In this document: one piece after another, positions 1-7,339 of the stretch
Layout of the letters: each line of letters starts with the position of its first letter
Position numbering within the stretch: position 1 is the first letter of the stretch
Assembly: GCA_036271855.1 (NCBI GenBank)
Contig: DATAZV010000370.1
Coordinates: 1-33,023, forward strand
Source: JAQGMJ01 sp036271855
Lineage (GTDB): Bacteria; Pseudomonadota; Gammaproteobacteria; Burkholderiales; JAEUOS01
DNA length: 33,023 nt
Direction: 5' to 3'
Notes under the pieces: generated by a model
What the model saw: the letters and a program-made list of their open reading frames with translations, nothing else
Databases searched by the model: none
What the model was told of the DNA's origin: nothing
Program-made: the position numbers and the translations under genes

Positions 1-96
1 GGCCGGGCCGGCGGCGACGCTTTGCGCACCCGCCGCGGGAGCGAGGCACAGGAACGAGGCTGCCGTCAGGCCGCGCCATCGCGCTTTTGCAAACAT
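1..96 (-). CDS. secreted or periplasmic protein, N-terminal fragment (cut by window edge)
   Basis: Only the first 32 codons lie in the window. They read as a Sec signal peptide: a basic N-terminus (MFAKARWRG), a hydrophobic stretch over residues 10-22 (LTAASFLCLAPAA) and a likely cleavage site after AGA (residues 22-24). The Cys at residue 17 lacks a good lipobox, so a lipoprotein is less likely. The start is well supported: AAGGAG sits 7 bases before the ATG. It runs in the same direction as flgA-flgM-flgN, 158 bases beyond the flgN stop, so it could be a downstream member of that unit or have its own promoter. The mature protein is outside the window and no function can be assigned. Confidence 0.6.
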   Translation of the reverse strand, partial: MFAKARWRGLTAASFLCLAPAAGAQSVAAGPA

Positions 97-120
97 GTGG
101 TTCGCTCCTTCTTTTTGTTC

Positions 121-158
121 AGACTGCGGATCAGGGAAAAATCGCCTGTTCGCAGTCT
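121..158. other. long hairpin in the leader of the signal-peptide gene
   Basis: AGACTGCG at 121-128 and CGCAGTCT at 151-158 are a perfect 8-base inverted repeat. CAGG (132-135) and CCTG (145-148) can extend it to a 12-pair stem with a small internal loop and a 9-base apical loop. On the minus strand it lies 25 bases before the ATG at 96, upstream of that gene's AAGGAG. There is no T-run on either side, so it does not look like a classical terminator. A 5'-leader structure or an operator are both possible. Confidence 0.4.
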
Positions 159-254
159 AAGGAGCGAGGGGTGTTGGTGATATGTGGGTAAACGGGAGCA
201 ATCGACCGCAGTTCCGGCGATTGCCGGCCAAACCGCTGCAGCGGCCTTGAGGAA

Positions 255-677
255 TCAGGCCTGGCCGAGCATCGCGCCGGAGCGGGAACCCGTGCGGCTG
301 GCGCCGCTGGCGTCGTAGAACGAAGATTGGCCGGCGAGGGCCGAGAGGGCGGACCAGCGGGCGCGGACGTAGGCGTGCTGGGCAGTGACATATTCGCCGT
401 TGCGCCGGTTGCGTTCGCGGCCGTCGCGCAGGATCGCCTCGAAACGCTGGCGCGCGCTGCCGGCAAGCCGGGCGGGCGCGTAGGGGTCGATCGCCTTGAG
501 CAGGCGTGCCTTGTCGTCGGCGATCACCGCCAGGGCGGGAGCGTCGCTGGCCTCGAGGGCGGCGAATTCCTCGTCGAGGATCTGCAGCAGCCGTTCGGCC
601 AGCGCTATCTGCTGGCCGGCAACGTCAGTCTGGGCTGACGTGCTGTTTCGTGCGCCGGTCAGCTGCAGTGCGGCCAT
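255..677 (-). CDS. flgN: FlgN, export chaperone for hook-filament junction proteins
   Basis: A 140-residue, largely helical protein, the usual FlgN length. FlgN is the cytosolic chaperone that keeps FlgK and FlgL unfolded and delivers them to the flagellar type III export gate. The call rests on size, the helical N-terminal half (LAERLLQILDEEFAALEA, about residues 26-43), and position: its ATG follows the flgM TAA with no intervening base, so the two are translationally coupled. The client genes flgK and flgL are both present at 9403-12552. FlgN sequences are poorly conserved, so context carries much of the weight. Expression most likely comes from the FliA-type promoter ahead of flgM. Confidence 0.88.
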   Translation of the reverse strand: MAALQLTGARNSTSAQTDVAGQQIALAERLLQILDEEFAALEASDAPALAVIADDKARLLKAIDPYAPARLAGSARQRFEAILRDGRERNRRNGEYVTAQHAYVRARWSALSALAGQSSFYDASGASRTGSRSGAMLGQA

Positions 678-977
678 TTAATGCTTCTGGCCGAACAGTT
701 CGTGGGTGCTGGAGATCAGCTTGTCGGCCACGGCTTCGGAGTTCACCTGGAACTTGCCGTCGCGGATGGCCTGCTTGATGTTCTCCACCTTGGTCGAGTC
801 GAAATCGCTATCTGCGCCGTTGCTGCTTTCCAGCGAATGCAGGCGCGCCGACAGGTCGCTCAGGCTGACTGAAGCGGAGGTAGTGCTGGCCGTTGCTTTG
901 GCGTCCCCGCTTTTGGCGGGAGTCTTGCCCGCGTTCTGCAGGGCGGATGCGGGATCGGTAGGTCCGTTGATTTTCAT
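678..977 (-). CDS. flgM: FlgM, anti-sigma-28 factor
   Basis: 99 residues. FlgM binds the flagellar sigma factor FliA and holds late gene expression off until the hook-basal body is complete, when FlgM is exported. The start MKINGP, a low-complexity Ala/Ser/Thr-rich N-terminal half and a C-terminal helical segment (VENIKQAIRDGKFQVNSEAV, residues about 64-83, then ADKLI) match the family; the C-terminal part is the FliA-binding region. A TTGGAG-type ribosome site precedes the ATG. An almost consensus FliA promoter lies 70 bases upstream, so FlgM would be made under the sigma factor it inhibits, the autoregulatory loop known from enteric bacteria. flgN follows with no gap. Confidence 0.95.
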   Translation of the reverse strand: MKINGPTDPASALQNAGKTPAKSGDAKATASTTSASVSLSDLSARLHSLESSNGADSDFDSTKVENIKQAIRDGKFQVNSEAVADKLISSTHELFGQKH

Positions 978-1046
978 GGGTTGGCTCCAAGGTCAACCGG
1001 CCCTGAAACGGCGCATTGCCGCTTGTGACCAGTTGCATATACCGAG

Positions 1047-1073
1047 TTTACGGCACCTATGGCTGAAACTTTA
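1047..1073 (-). promoter_or_regulatory. FliA (sigma-28) promoter for flgM-flgN
   Basis: On the minus strand, TAAAGTTT (1073-1066), an 11-base spacer, then GCCGTAAA (1054-1047). Against TAAAGTTT-N11-GCCGATAA the -35 is perfect and the -10 matches 6 of 8. It lies in the 114-base gap between flgA and flgM, giving a leader of about 60 bases. FlgM is a classic late flagellar gene, which independently supports the match. Confidence 0.85.
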
Positions 1074-1091
1074 ATCCGGATTAGCATGACT

Positions 1092-1790
1092 TTACAGGCG
1101 CATTTCCACTACCCGGCCGGCCCGGGCGATTCCCTGGAGGATACGCCCGGCCTCGGTTTGTACCCGTACCGGCTGGCCTTCGGCTGCATTGCCCATGGCC
1201 CGGCCGGAGGTGGAAATGTTGAATCCCTCGCCGGTATACACCACGCGCACCGAGTCGCCGGCGCCGATGGCAGGCGGGGTACGGAAGTAATCTAGGCGCA
1301 ATACCTGGCCGGCGGCAATCTGGCGGGTGGTGGTCTTGCCTTCGAGTTGGTGCGGGTCGGAAATCGCCATGCCCATCTCTTTGGTGAATTCGACTTCATC
1401 CAGGCGGACGTCGTCGGCACTTACTGTCTGGGCGAATGCCAGGGGACGGCTGGCCACCAGGGCCTGGCCGAAAACCCGGATCTCCACCGGCAAAAACACG
1501 CTCCAGCGGCTGCCCTCGACACAGCGCAGGCCGATCTGCGCCTTGCCCCACAGGCGCACGCCGGCGGGAATATAGGGTTCGACCCGTCCGCAGGGACCCA
1601 GTTTCAGGCGTTCGTCCAGGGTTCCTATATTGACTTCGACCCGGCCCGGCAGGCCGGCGGTGGCCTTTTCCACATAGAGCCTGAGCGCGTCGACCGGCTC
1701 GCCGGCGCCGGCATGCGCTACACCGACGAGCGTGCCGAGCAGCAGCAGGCCCTGCAGGAGCCGGAGTTGCAACGAGTTGCGCAGGTTCAT
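1092..1790 (-). CDS. flgA: FlgA, P-ring assembly chaperone
   Basis: 232 residues. FlgA works in the periplasm, where it helps FlgI subunits polymerise into the P-ring around the rod. Residues 1-27 form a Sec signal peptide with likely cleavage after AHA. The C-terminal half is the SAF-like part, with RPLAFAQTVSADDV, then the GQVLRLDYFRTPP and IGAGDSVRVVYTGEGF segments, and the family-typical end. The open frame extends upstream to 2087, but that part overlaps flgB and shows no family sequence; the ATG at 1790 sits directly before the signal peptide with a GAAGG-like site upstream. flgA is transcribed away from flgBCDEFGHIJKL, as in many beta-proteobacteria, and has a possible FliA promoter of its own. 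Confidence 0.95.
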   Translation of the reverse strand: MNLRNSLQLRLLQGLLLLGTLVGVAHAGAGEPVDALRLYVEKATAGLPGRVEVNIGTLDERLKLGPCGRVEPYIPAGVRLWGKAQIGLRCVEGSRWSVFLPVEIRVFGQALVASRPLAFAQTVSADDVRLDEVEFTKEMGMAISDPHQLEGKTTTRQIAAGQVLRLDYFRTPPAIGAGDSVRVVYTGEGFNISTSGRAMGNAAEGQPVRVQTEAGRILQGIARAGRVVEMRL

Positions 1791-1819
1791 GGGATAAGCG
1801 CCTTCAGCCGAACGGAACA

Positions 1820-1846
1820 ATAACGGCAGCTTACGCGCGGACTTTA
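1820..1846 (-). promoter_or_regulatory. candidate FliA promoter for flgA
   Basis: Minus strand: TAAAGTCC (1846-1839), 11-base spacer, GCCGTTAT (1827-1820). This matches the sigma-28 consensus at 12 of 16 positions with exact spacing. It ends 29 bases upstream of the flgA start, a sensible leader length. It is weaker than the flgM match and is inferred from pattern only. Confidence 0.5.
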
Positions 1847-1902
1847 GGGGGGATTGAAGGAACAGGAGCAGAAAATCCGGGCTGTTCCGGGGACTGCCGG
1901 GC

Positions 1903-1929
1903 TCAAGCTTTTGGTCAAATTGCCGCCAT
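1903..1929 (+). promoter_or_regulatory. weak FliA-like element ahead of flgB
   Basis: TCAAGCTT (1903-1910), 11-base spacer, GCCGCCAT (1922-1929). It matches 11 of 16 consensus positions with exact spacing, 48 bases before the flgB ATG. GCCG is common in DNA this rich in G+C, and flgB operons are usually read earlier in the cascade by sigma-70 with FlhDC. It may be chance or a secondary late promoter. No convincing sigma-70 or sigma-54 element was seen in the 187-base flgA-flgB gap. Confidence 0.22.
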
Positions 1930-1977
1930 GAGCCCAAGAACCGCCGGGCGTGCAGGAATCTTTCAAGCGAGCCGCAC

Positions 1978-2400
1978 ATGATTGCCACATTGGACCAGGC
2001 ACTATCGTTCCAGACCACAGCGCTGAAGCTGCGGTCGGAGCGCCAGCAAATGCTTTCGGCCAACATCGCCAATGCCGACACGCCCAATTACAAAGCGGTC
2101 GACTTCGATTTCAGCAAGGCGCTGGCCCATGCGACCGGGCTGCAAGGCGCCTCCGCCACGCCGCAGCCGGTGCAAATGGCCCTCACTGCCCCGGGCCACA
2201 GCGGCGGCACCACCCTGTCCAGCGCGCTGCCGGTCCAATTGCAATACCGCACACCCTCCCAGGATTCGGTGGACGGCAACACGGTCGAAATGGACGCCGA
2301 ACGCGCCCAGTTCGCCGAAAACGCGGTGCACTACGAAGCCGCCCTCAAGTTCCTTAACGGCCAGATCAAGACAATGTTGAGCGCGCTGCAAAGCTCATAA
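1978..2400 (+). CDS. flgB: FlgB, proximal rod protein
   Basis: 140 residues, family length. FlgB is one of the rod subunits that join the MS-ring to the distal rod in the periplasm and is exported by the flagellar type III system without a signal peptide. The N-terminal rod/hook motif reads MLSANIANADTPNYKAVDF (residues about 24-42), and the C-terminal segment NAVHYEAALKFLNGQIK forms the matching helix. It is the first gene of the flgB-to-flgL block; flgC begins 11 bases after its stop. The start at 1978 has only a weak ribosome site (GCGAG), but no better in-frame start precedes the conserved N-terminus. Confidence 0.96.
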   Translation: MIATLDQALSFQTTALKLRSERQQMLSANIANADTPNYKAVDFDFSKALAHATGLQGASATPQPVQMALTAPGHSGGTTLSSALPVQLQYRTPSQDSVDGNTVEMDAERAQFAENAVHYEAALKFLNGQIKTMLSALQSS

Positions 2401-2411
2401 GAAAGATCGCC

Positions 2412-2822
2412 ATGTCCCTGTTCACCGCATTCCAGATCGCCGGCTCCGGCGCCACCGCCCAGGGCCAGCGCCTCAACGTGGTTGCTTCCAACCTGGCCAA
2501 CGCCGACTCCACCGCCGGCCCCGACGGCCAGACCTACAAGTCGCGCCAGGTGGTGTTCGAAGCGCTGCCCGCGGCCGACGGTGCGCAAGGCGCCCAGGGC
2601 GTGCGCGTGCAGCAGGTCACCACCGACAACTCGCCGCCGCGGCGCCTGCACGATCCGGGCAACCCGCTGGCCGACGCCGACGGTTACGTATCCATGCCCA
2701 ACGTCAGCGTTGCCGAGGAGATGGTCAACATGATCTCGGCGGCGCGCGGCTACGAGAACAACATCGAAGTGATGAACACCGCCAAGACCCTGCTGGAAAA
2801 AACCCTGCAGCTCGGCAACTAA
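2412..2822 (+). CDS. flgC: FlgC, proximal rod protein
   Basis: 136 residues. FlgC is a rod subunit that stacks with FlgB and FlgF. The N-terminal motif VVASNLANADSTAGPDGQTY and the C-terminal VSVAEEMVNMISAARGYENN are diagnostic of the family. A GAAAGA-type site precedes the ATG, 11 bases after the flgB stop; flgD begins 14 bases after its own stop. Nothing unusual was seen. Confidence 0.97.
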   Translation: MSLFTAFQIAGSGATAQGQRLNVVASNLANADSTAGPDGQTYKSRQVVFEALPAADGAQGAQGVRVQQVTTDNSPPRRLHDPGNPLADADGYVSMPNVSVAEEMVNMISAARGYENNIEVMNTAKTLLEKTLQLGN

Positions 2823-2836
2823 CCAGGAATTCCGAC

Positions 2837-3502
2837 ATGACCTCCCCAGTTTCCGGCACTTCGTCCACCTCGGGCTCGGCGACCAGCACTACCGGCGCCG
2901 CCAGCGCAGCGAGCATCCAGACCAATTTCATGAACCTCCTGGTCGCGCAGCTGAAAAACCAGGACCCGCTCAATCCGATGGACAACTCGCAGATGACGGC
3001 CCAGCTGGCGCAGATCAATACCGTCCAGGGTATCGAGCAGCTCAACACCACGCTGCAGTCGCTGCTGGGCAGCTACAGCGATTCCACCGCGATGGCGGCC
3101 TCCTCGCTGGTCGGGCACGGCGTGCTCAGCAGCGGCAACAGCCTGGCACTGGCCAGCGGCGTCGCCGGCGGTGGCTTCAACCTCGCCTCCGATGCCGACA
3201 CCGTCACCATCACCGTCACCAGCGCCAGCGGCCAGGTGGTGCACCAGGCCAGCCTCTCCGACCTGAAGGCGGGGGTACAGACCTTCGAGTGGGACGGCAC
3301 CACCGACGCCGGCACCAAGGCCGCCGACGGAAATTACACCTTCTCGGTGAAGGCGACCAACGCCGGCCAGAGCGTCACTTCCACGCCGCTGAAACTCTCG
3401 GTCGTCGACGGCGTCAGCGGCGGTGCCAGTACCGGCACCGGCACCACATTGAACACGTCCAGCGGCTCGGTCTCGTGGTCCGATGTCCAGCAAGTCTTGT
3501 AA
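2837..3502 (+). CDS. flgD: FlgD, hook-capping protein
   Basis: 221 residues. FlgD forms the temporary cap at the hook tip that lets exported FlgE subunits fold and add; it is later replaced by the FlgK/FlgL junction. The N-terminal export and cap region contains FMNLLVAQLKNQDPLNPMDN (about residues 33-52), the best conserved FlgD block. The middle carries the FlgD Ig-like domain, with FEWDGTTDAGTKAADGNYTF typical of its repeat. It sits directly ahead of its substrate gene flgE, with 15 bases between. Low-complexity Ser/Thr/Ala tails at both ends are common in this family. Confidence 0.96.
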   Translation: MTSPVSGTSSTSGSATSTTGAASAASIQTNFMNLLVAQLKNQDPLNPMDNSQMTAQLAQINTVQGIEQLNTTLQSLLGSYSDSTAMAASSLVGHGVLSSGNSLALASGVAGGGFNLASDADTVTITVTSASGQVVHQASLSDLKAGVQTFEWDGTTDAGTKAADGNYTFSVKATNAGQSVTSTPLKLSVVDGVSGGASTGTGTTLNTSSGSVSWSDVQQVL

Positions 3503-3517
3503 ACAGGAGAAATCGCG

Positions 3518-4735
3518 ATGAGTTTTCAGCAGGGTTTGAGCGGCCTGAATGCCGCTTCCAAGAATCTGGACGTGATCGGCAACAACGTCGCCAACGCCAA
3601 CACCGTCGGCTTCAAGAGTTCGGAAGCGCAGTTCGCCGACGTCTATGCCGCCTCGCTGACCGGCGGCGGCGGCAGCAACATCGGCATCGGCACCGCCGTC
3701 ACCGGTGTGGCGCAGCAGTTTTCGCAAGGTGACCCGACGGTGACCAACAACCCGCTCGACGTGGCGATCAACGGCAACGGCTTTTTCCGCATGTCGAACA
3801 ACGGCAGCATCACCTATTCGCGCAACGGCCAGTTCAAGACCGACAACCAGGGCTTCCTGATCAGCTCCACCGGCCAGAACGTCACCGGTTACCCGGTCAA
3901 CTCGTCCGGCGCCGTCAGCTCGGGCACCCCGGTCAACCTGCAGGTGTCGGCAGCGGACCTGCCGCCGACCACCACCACCACGGCAACCGCCAACGTCAAC
4001 CTGGACTCGCGCACCACCGTGTCGGCCTCGGCCTTCAACATGACCGATTCCACCACCTACCAGGGCACCACCTCGATGCCGGTATATGACAGCCTGGGCA
4101 ACGCCCATACGCTGTCGATGTATTTCGTCAAGAACGCCGCCAATTCGTGGGACGTGTACGGCGCCAACGACGGCACCCAGATCAGCGCCACGCCGATCGG
4201 CCAGGTCAACTTCACCTCCAGCGGGGCGATCGACACCAGCACCACCACGATGCCGGTCACGCTGAACCTGCCGGTGACTACCGGCGCCAGCGCCATCAGC
4301 ATGAGCCTGGACCTCACCGGCTCCACGCAATTCGGCAATTCCTTCGGCGTCAACTCGCTCACGCAAGACGGCTTCGCCGCCGGCAAGCTGAGCGGCTATT
4401 CAATCTCCGCGGACGGCACCATCACTGGCAACTACACCAACGGCCAGACCCGCGCCGAAGGGCAGATCGCCCTGGCCAATTTCACCAATCCCCAGGGCCT
4501 GCAAAGCCTGGGTGGCAACCAGTGGGCCGAAACCTCGGCTTCCGGCCCGGCCCTGACCGGCGCGCCCAAGAGCGGCAACCTCGGCGCATTGCAGTCGGGG
4601 GCGGTCGAGGACTCGAACGTCGACCTGACTTCCGAACTGGTCAACATGATCACCGCGCAGCGCGTCTACCAGGCCAATGCGCAGACCATCAAGACCGAAG
4701 ACCAGATCATGCAGACCCTGGTCAGCCTGCGTTGA
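3518..4735 (+). CDS. flgE: FlgE, flagellar hook protein
   Basis: 405 residues, normal for FlgE. It polymerises into the curved hook that acts as a universal joint. The N-terminal D0 helix contains VIGNNVANANTVGFKSSEAQ, the central part is Thr/Ser-rich and hydrophilic as expected for exposed hook domains, and the C-terminal D0 block reads DLTSELVNMITAQRVYQANA. A strong AGGAG site lies 7-8 bases ahead of the ATG. An 80-base gap with a small hairpin separates it from flgF. Confidence 0.97.
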   Translation: MSFQQGLSGLNAASKNLDVIGNNVANANTVGFKSSEAQFADVYAASLTGGGGSNIGIGTAVTGVAQQFSQGDPTVTNNPLDVAINGNGFFRMSNNGSITYSRNGQFKTDNQGFLISSTGQNVTGYPVNSSGAVSSGTPVNLQVSAADLPPTTTTTATANVNLDSRTTVSASAFNMTDSTTYQGTTSMPVYDSLGNAHTLSMYFVKNAANSWDVYGANDGTQISATPIGQVNFTSSGAIDTSTTTMPVTLNLPVTTGASAISMSLDLTGSTQFGNSFGVNSLTQDGFAAGKLSGYSISADGTITGNYTNGQTRAEGQIALANFTNPQGLQSLGGNQWAETSASGPALTGAPKSGNLGALQSGAVEDSNVDLTSELVNMITAQRVYQANAQTIKTEDQIMQTLVSLR

Positions 4736-4766
4736 TGATGGATGACGACGGGCGTGCGCCGCCAAA

Positions 4767-4781
4767 GGTGCCTGCGGCACC
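4767..4781 (+). other. compact hairpin between flgE and flgF
   Basis: GGTGCC-TGC-GGCACC is a perfect 6-base-pair stem with a three-base loop in the 80-base flgE-flgF gap. There is no T-run, so a terminator is unlikely. It could mark an mRNA processing or stability boundary after the highly expressed hook gene. The role is not established. Confidence 0.35.
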
Positions 4782-4815
4782 GGGCGCGCTCCCGCACTAC
4801 GACTGAGGAAAAGCC

Positions 4816-5559
4816 ATGGATCGGATGGTCTACGTCGCGGCAAGCGGCGCCAAAAGCATGATGAGCCGGCAGGATGTGATGGCCAACAACCTGGCCAACG
4901 TCAGCACGCCTGGCTTTCGCGCCGAAAAAGTGGCTTTCCGGGTCGCGCCGGTGCAGGGCAGCGCCTTGCCCACCCGCGCCTTTGTCGCCGATTCCACCAC
5001 TGGTCCCGACCTTACGCCCGGCACCATCACCACTACCGGCAACCCACTCGATGTGGCGGTATTGGGCAAGGGCTGGCTCTCGGTGCAGGCCACCGACGGC
5101 AGCGAAGCCTATACCCGCAACGGCGGCTTCCAGCTCGACGACCAGGGTGTGCTGAAAACCGTCAGCGGCCAGACCGTGCTGGGCGACGGCGGCCCGATCA
5201 CCGTGCCGCCGGGCAACAAGGTGACCATCGCCGCTGACGGAACTGTTTCGGCCGTACCCCTGACCGGGGCGTCGACGCCGATCTCCGTGGGCCGCCTGAA
5301 GCTGGTCAACCCCGCTGAAAGCGACATCATCCGTGGCAACGACGGCCTGTTCCGCACCAAGGGCGGGGGCCCGGCCGACGTCGACCCTGCCGTACGCGTC
5401 GCCTCCGGCAGCATCGAAGGCAGCAACGTCAATGCCATCGAAGCCATGACTGGCATGATTTCCCTGGCGCGGCAGTTCGAAATGCAGACCAAACTGATGC
5501 AAATCGCCGAAAGCAATTCCCGCAAAGGCGCCGAGATCCTGACGGCCGGCGCTGCATAA
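4816..5559 (+). CDS. flgF: FlgF, proximal rod protein
   Basis: 247 residues. FlgF is a rod subunit of the hook/rod family. The start MDRMVYVAASGAKSMM, the block VMANNLANVSTPGFRAEKV (about residues 22-40) and the C-terminal MTGMISLARQFEMQTKLM identify it. GAGGAAAA precedes the ATG. After flgF the tight packing is broken by a 274-base non-coding stretch before flgG, which is unusual because flgF and flgG are generally adjacent. Confidence 0.96.
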   Translation: MDRMVYVAASGAKSMMSRQDVMANNLANVSTPGFRAEKVAFRVAPVQGSALPTRAFVADSTTGPDLTPGTITTTGNPLDVAVLGKGWLSVQATDGSEAYTRNGGFQLDDQGVLKTVSGQTVLGDGGPITVPPGNKVTIAADGTVSAVPLTGASTPISVGRLKLVNPAESDIIRGNDGLFRTKGGGPADVDPAVRVASGSIEGSNVNAIEAMTGMISLARQFEMQTKLMQIAESNSRKGAEILTAGAA

Positions 5560-5571
5560 GTACCTGTTTCT

Positions 5572-5659
5572 AATAAATTATTTATTGGCCGGTTAATCAT
5601 CCGGCCGCGCTGCGTGCCCACGCCGTTCCGGCTGGCGCCGCCCCCATGCGCGCTTTTTT
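5572..5659. other. AT-rich palindrome, hairpin and T6 tract in the flgF-flgG gap
   Basis: The 274 bases between flgF and flgG hold no convincing gene. Just after flgF lies AATAAATTATTTATT (5572-5586), a palindrome around one central base and strikingly AT-rich for this window. It is followed directly by GGCCGG (5587-5592) and CCGGCC (5601-5606), a 6-base-pair hairpin with an 8-base loop. A T6 run follows at 5654-5659, preceded only by short GCGC stems. Together these may be an inefficient terminator or a processing site closing the flgB-to-flgF message before the candidate promoter at 5679. Confidence 0.4.
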
Positions 5660-5678
5660 CATGTCGCGCATTCAGCCC

Positions 5679-5705
5679 TAAAGAAATCCGCCCGGCTGCC
5701 GTTGA
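5679..5705 (+). promoter_or_regulatory. candidate FliA promoter for flgG onward
   Basis: TAAAGAAA (5679-5686), 11-base spacer, GCCGTTGA (5698-5705). This matches the sigma-28 consensus at 12 of 16 with exact spacing, 128 bases before flgG. It is the only promoter-like element seen in the flgF-flgG gap and would give flgG-to-flgL a second, later input. Confidence 0.5.
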
Positions 5706-5833
5706 AAGTAGAGCAGAGATACCTCTCTTATCCGGCGATGCCAGACCCTCAAGTAATGAGGAAATGGCGTATGGAGATGTGGTGCCGCATTGTGCGCACC
5801 GTATTCGCCCCCCGATTTGACGAGGCAATTGCC

Positions 5834-6622
5834 ATGATGCGCTCCCTGTGGATAGCAAAAAGCGGTATGGACGCCCAGCAAACCCAGCTGGATGTCATTT
5901 CCAACAACCTGGCGAACGTCAGCACCAACGGTTTCAAGGGCTCGCGCGCAGTGTTCGAGGACCTGCTGTACCAGAACCTGCGCCAGTCCGGCTCGCAGTC
6001 CTCGCAGACCACCACCGTGCCGACCGGCCTGCAGGTAGGCACCGGCGTGCGTCCGGTGGCCACCTCGCGCATCTTCACCCAGGGCAGCCTGCAGCAGACC
6101 GGCAACAACCTCGACCTCGCCATCAACGGCCAGGGCTTCCTGCAGGTGCAGATGCCCGACGGCGTCATCGGCTACACCCGCGACGGCAGCCTGCAGCGCG
6201 ACGCCAACGGCGTGGTGGTGACCTCCAACGGCTACCCGCTGCAACCCTCGATCACCATTCCGGCCAACGCCCAGACCATCACCATCGGTACCGACGGAAC
6301 GGTGGGCATCACCATTCCCGGCAGCGCCGCGGTGCAGAACCTCGGCAGCATCCAGCTGGCCAATTTCGTCAATCCGGCCGGCCTGCAGTCGAAAGGCCAG
6401 AACCTCTACACCGAGACGGCCGCCTCCGGCACCCCGCAGACCAGCACCCCCGGCACCAATGGCACCGGCGTGCTCAACCAGGGCTATGTCGAAGCTTCGA
6501 ACGTCAACGTGGTCGAGGAAATGGTCTCGATGATCCAGACCCAGCGCGCCTACGAAATCAATTCCAAGGCGATCTCCACTTCCGACCAGATGCTGCAGCG
6601 TCTGACGCAAATGTCCTCGTAA
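5834..6622 (+). CDS. flgG: FlgG, distal rod protein
   Basis: 262 residues from the ATG at 5834, the family length. FlgG builds the distal rod that passes through the P- and L-rings. The N-terminus MMRSLWIAKSGMDAQQ and VISNNLANVSTNGFKGSRAV, and the C-terminal VVEEMVSMIQTQRAYEINSK, are unmistakable. The frame stays open up to a TTG at 5702, but those 44 residues have no family sequence; GAGG 8 bases before 5834 supports the later start. flgH follows after 11 bases. Confidence 0.97.
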   Translation: MMRSLWIAKSGMDAQQTQLDVISNNLANVSTNGFKGSRAVFEDLLYQNLRQSGSQSSQTTTVPTGLQVGTGVRPVATSRIFTQGSLQQTGNNLDLAINGQGFLQVQMPDGVIGYTRDGSLQRDANGVVVTSNGYPLQPSITIPANAQTITIGTDGTVGITIPGSAAVQNLGSIQLANFVNPAGLQSKGQNLYTETAASGTPQTSTPGTNGTGVLNQGYVEASNVNVVEEMVSMIQTQRAYEINSKAISTSDQMLQRLTQMSS

Positions 6623-6633
6623 TCGGTGCCGCG

Positions 6634-7323
6634 ATGAAAACTTCCATGCTCCGTATTTCCACCGTCCTGGCGCTCGCCGCCACGGCCCTGTTGTTTGGCG
6701 CCTGCACGCCGCTGCCCAAGGTCGACATCGGCCACACCACTACCGCCAAGCCGGTGGCGGCGCAGGCGCCGGTGCTGGCCAACGGCGCGATTTTCCATTC
6801 CGTTTCCTACCGCCCGCTGTTCGAAGATGCGCGCCCGCGCTACATCGGCGACGTCCTCACCATCACCATCAACGAAAAGCTCACGGCCTCGACGCAAAAG
6901 GACTCCAGCGTCAGCAAGGTCGGCGCCACCACCGCCAACGCCACCAACGTGCAGCTGCCGATCGGCGTGCTGCAGGGCCTGAACCACATCGGCGTCAGCG
7001 GCGGCTCTTCCAGCACCTTCGACGGCAAGGGTTCTTCCGACGCCAACAACAGCTTCACCGGCACCATCACGGTGACGGTGATCGACGTGCTGGCCAACGG
7101 CAACCTGACGGTCGCCGGCGAGAAGCAGCTCGGCACCAACAGCGAAGTGGAATACATCCGCTTCTCCGGCGTGGTCAATCCGCTGCAAATCCAAGCGGGC
7201 AACACCGTCAGCTCGACCCAGGTCGCCGACGCGCGCATCGAAATGCGCGGCAAGGGCCAGACCGACGAGGCCGTGGTGATGGCCTGGCTGGGCCGATTTT
7301 TCATGACCTTCCTGCCGTTCTGA
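6634..7323 (+). CDS. flgH: FlgH, L-ring lipoprotein
   Basis: 229 residues. FlgH is the outer-membrane lipoprotein whose ring forms the bushing for the distal rod. A lipoprotein signal ends at Cys24 (LLFGAC); the Phe at -3 is slightly off consensus. The conserved block YRPLFEDARPRYIGDVLTIT (about residues 56-75) and the end WLGRFFMTFLPF are typical. No clear ribosome site precedes the ATG 11 bases after flgG, so translation probably depends on coupling. A second ATG at 6646 would shorten the signal peptide and cannot be excluded. Confidence 0.96.
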   Translation: MKTSMLRISTVLALAATALLFGACTPLPKVDIGHTTTAKPVAAQAPVLANGAIFHSVSYRPLFEDARPRYIGDVLTITINEKLTASTQKDSSVSKVGATTANATNVQLPIGVLQGLNHIGVSGGSSSTFDGKGSSDANNSFTGTITVTVIDVLANGNLTVAGEKQLGTNSEVEYIRFSGVVNPLQIQAGNTVSSTQVADARIEMRGKGQTDEAVVMAWLGRFFMTFLPF

Positions 7324-7339
7324 CCGGAGCCTTTAGAAA

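Noticed and set aside
1791..2087. N-terminal extension of flgA up to 2087
   Set aside because: It would overlap flgB and put 99 non-family residues before a clear signal peptide that starts at 1790.
2819..4366. 515-codon open frame on the minus strand opposite flgD-flgE
   Set aside because: It is a shadow of GC-rich codon use. Repetitive Gly/Ala/Arg/Val/Asp composition, no recognisable domain, and fully opposite two certain flagellar genes.
5702..5833. 44-residue N-terminal extension of FlgG from a TTG
   Set aside because: Overlaps the candidate promoter, has no family sequence, and the ATG at 5834 has GAGG at good spacing and the conserved MMRSLWIAK start.
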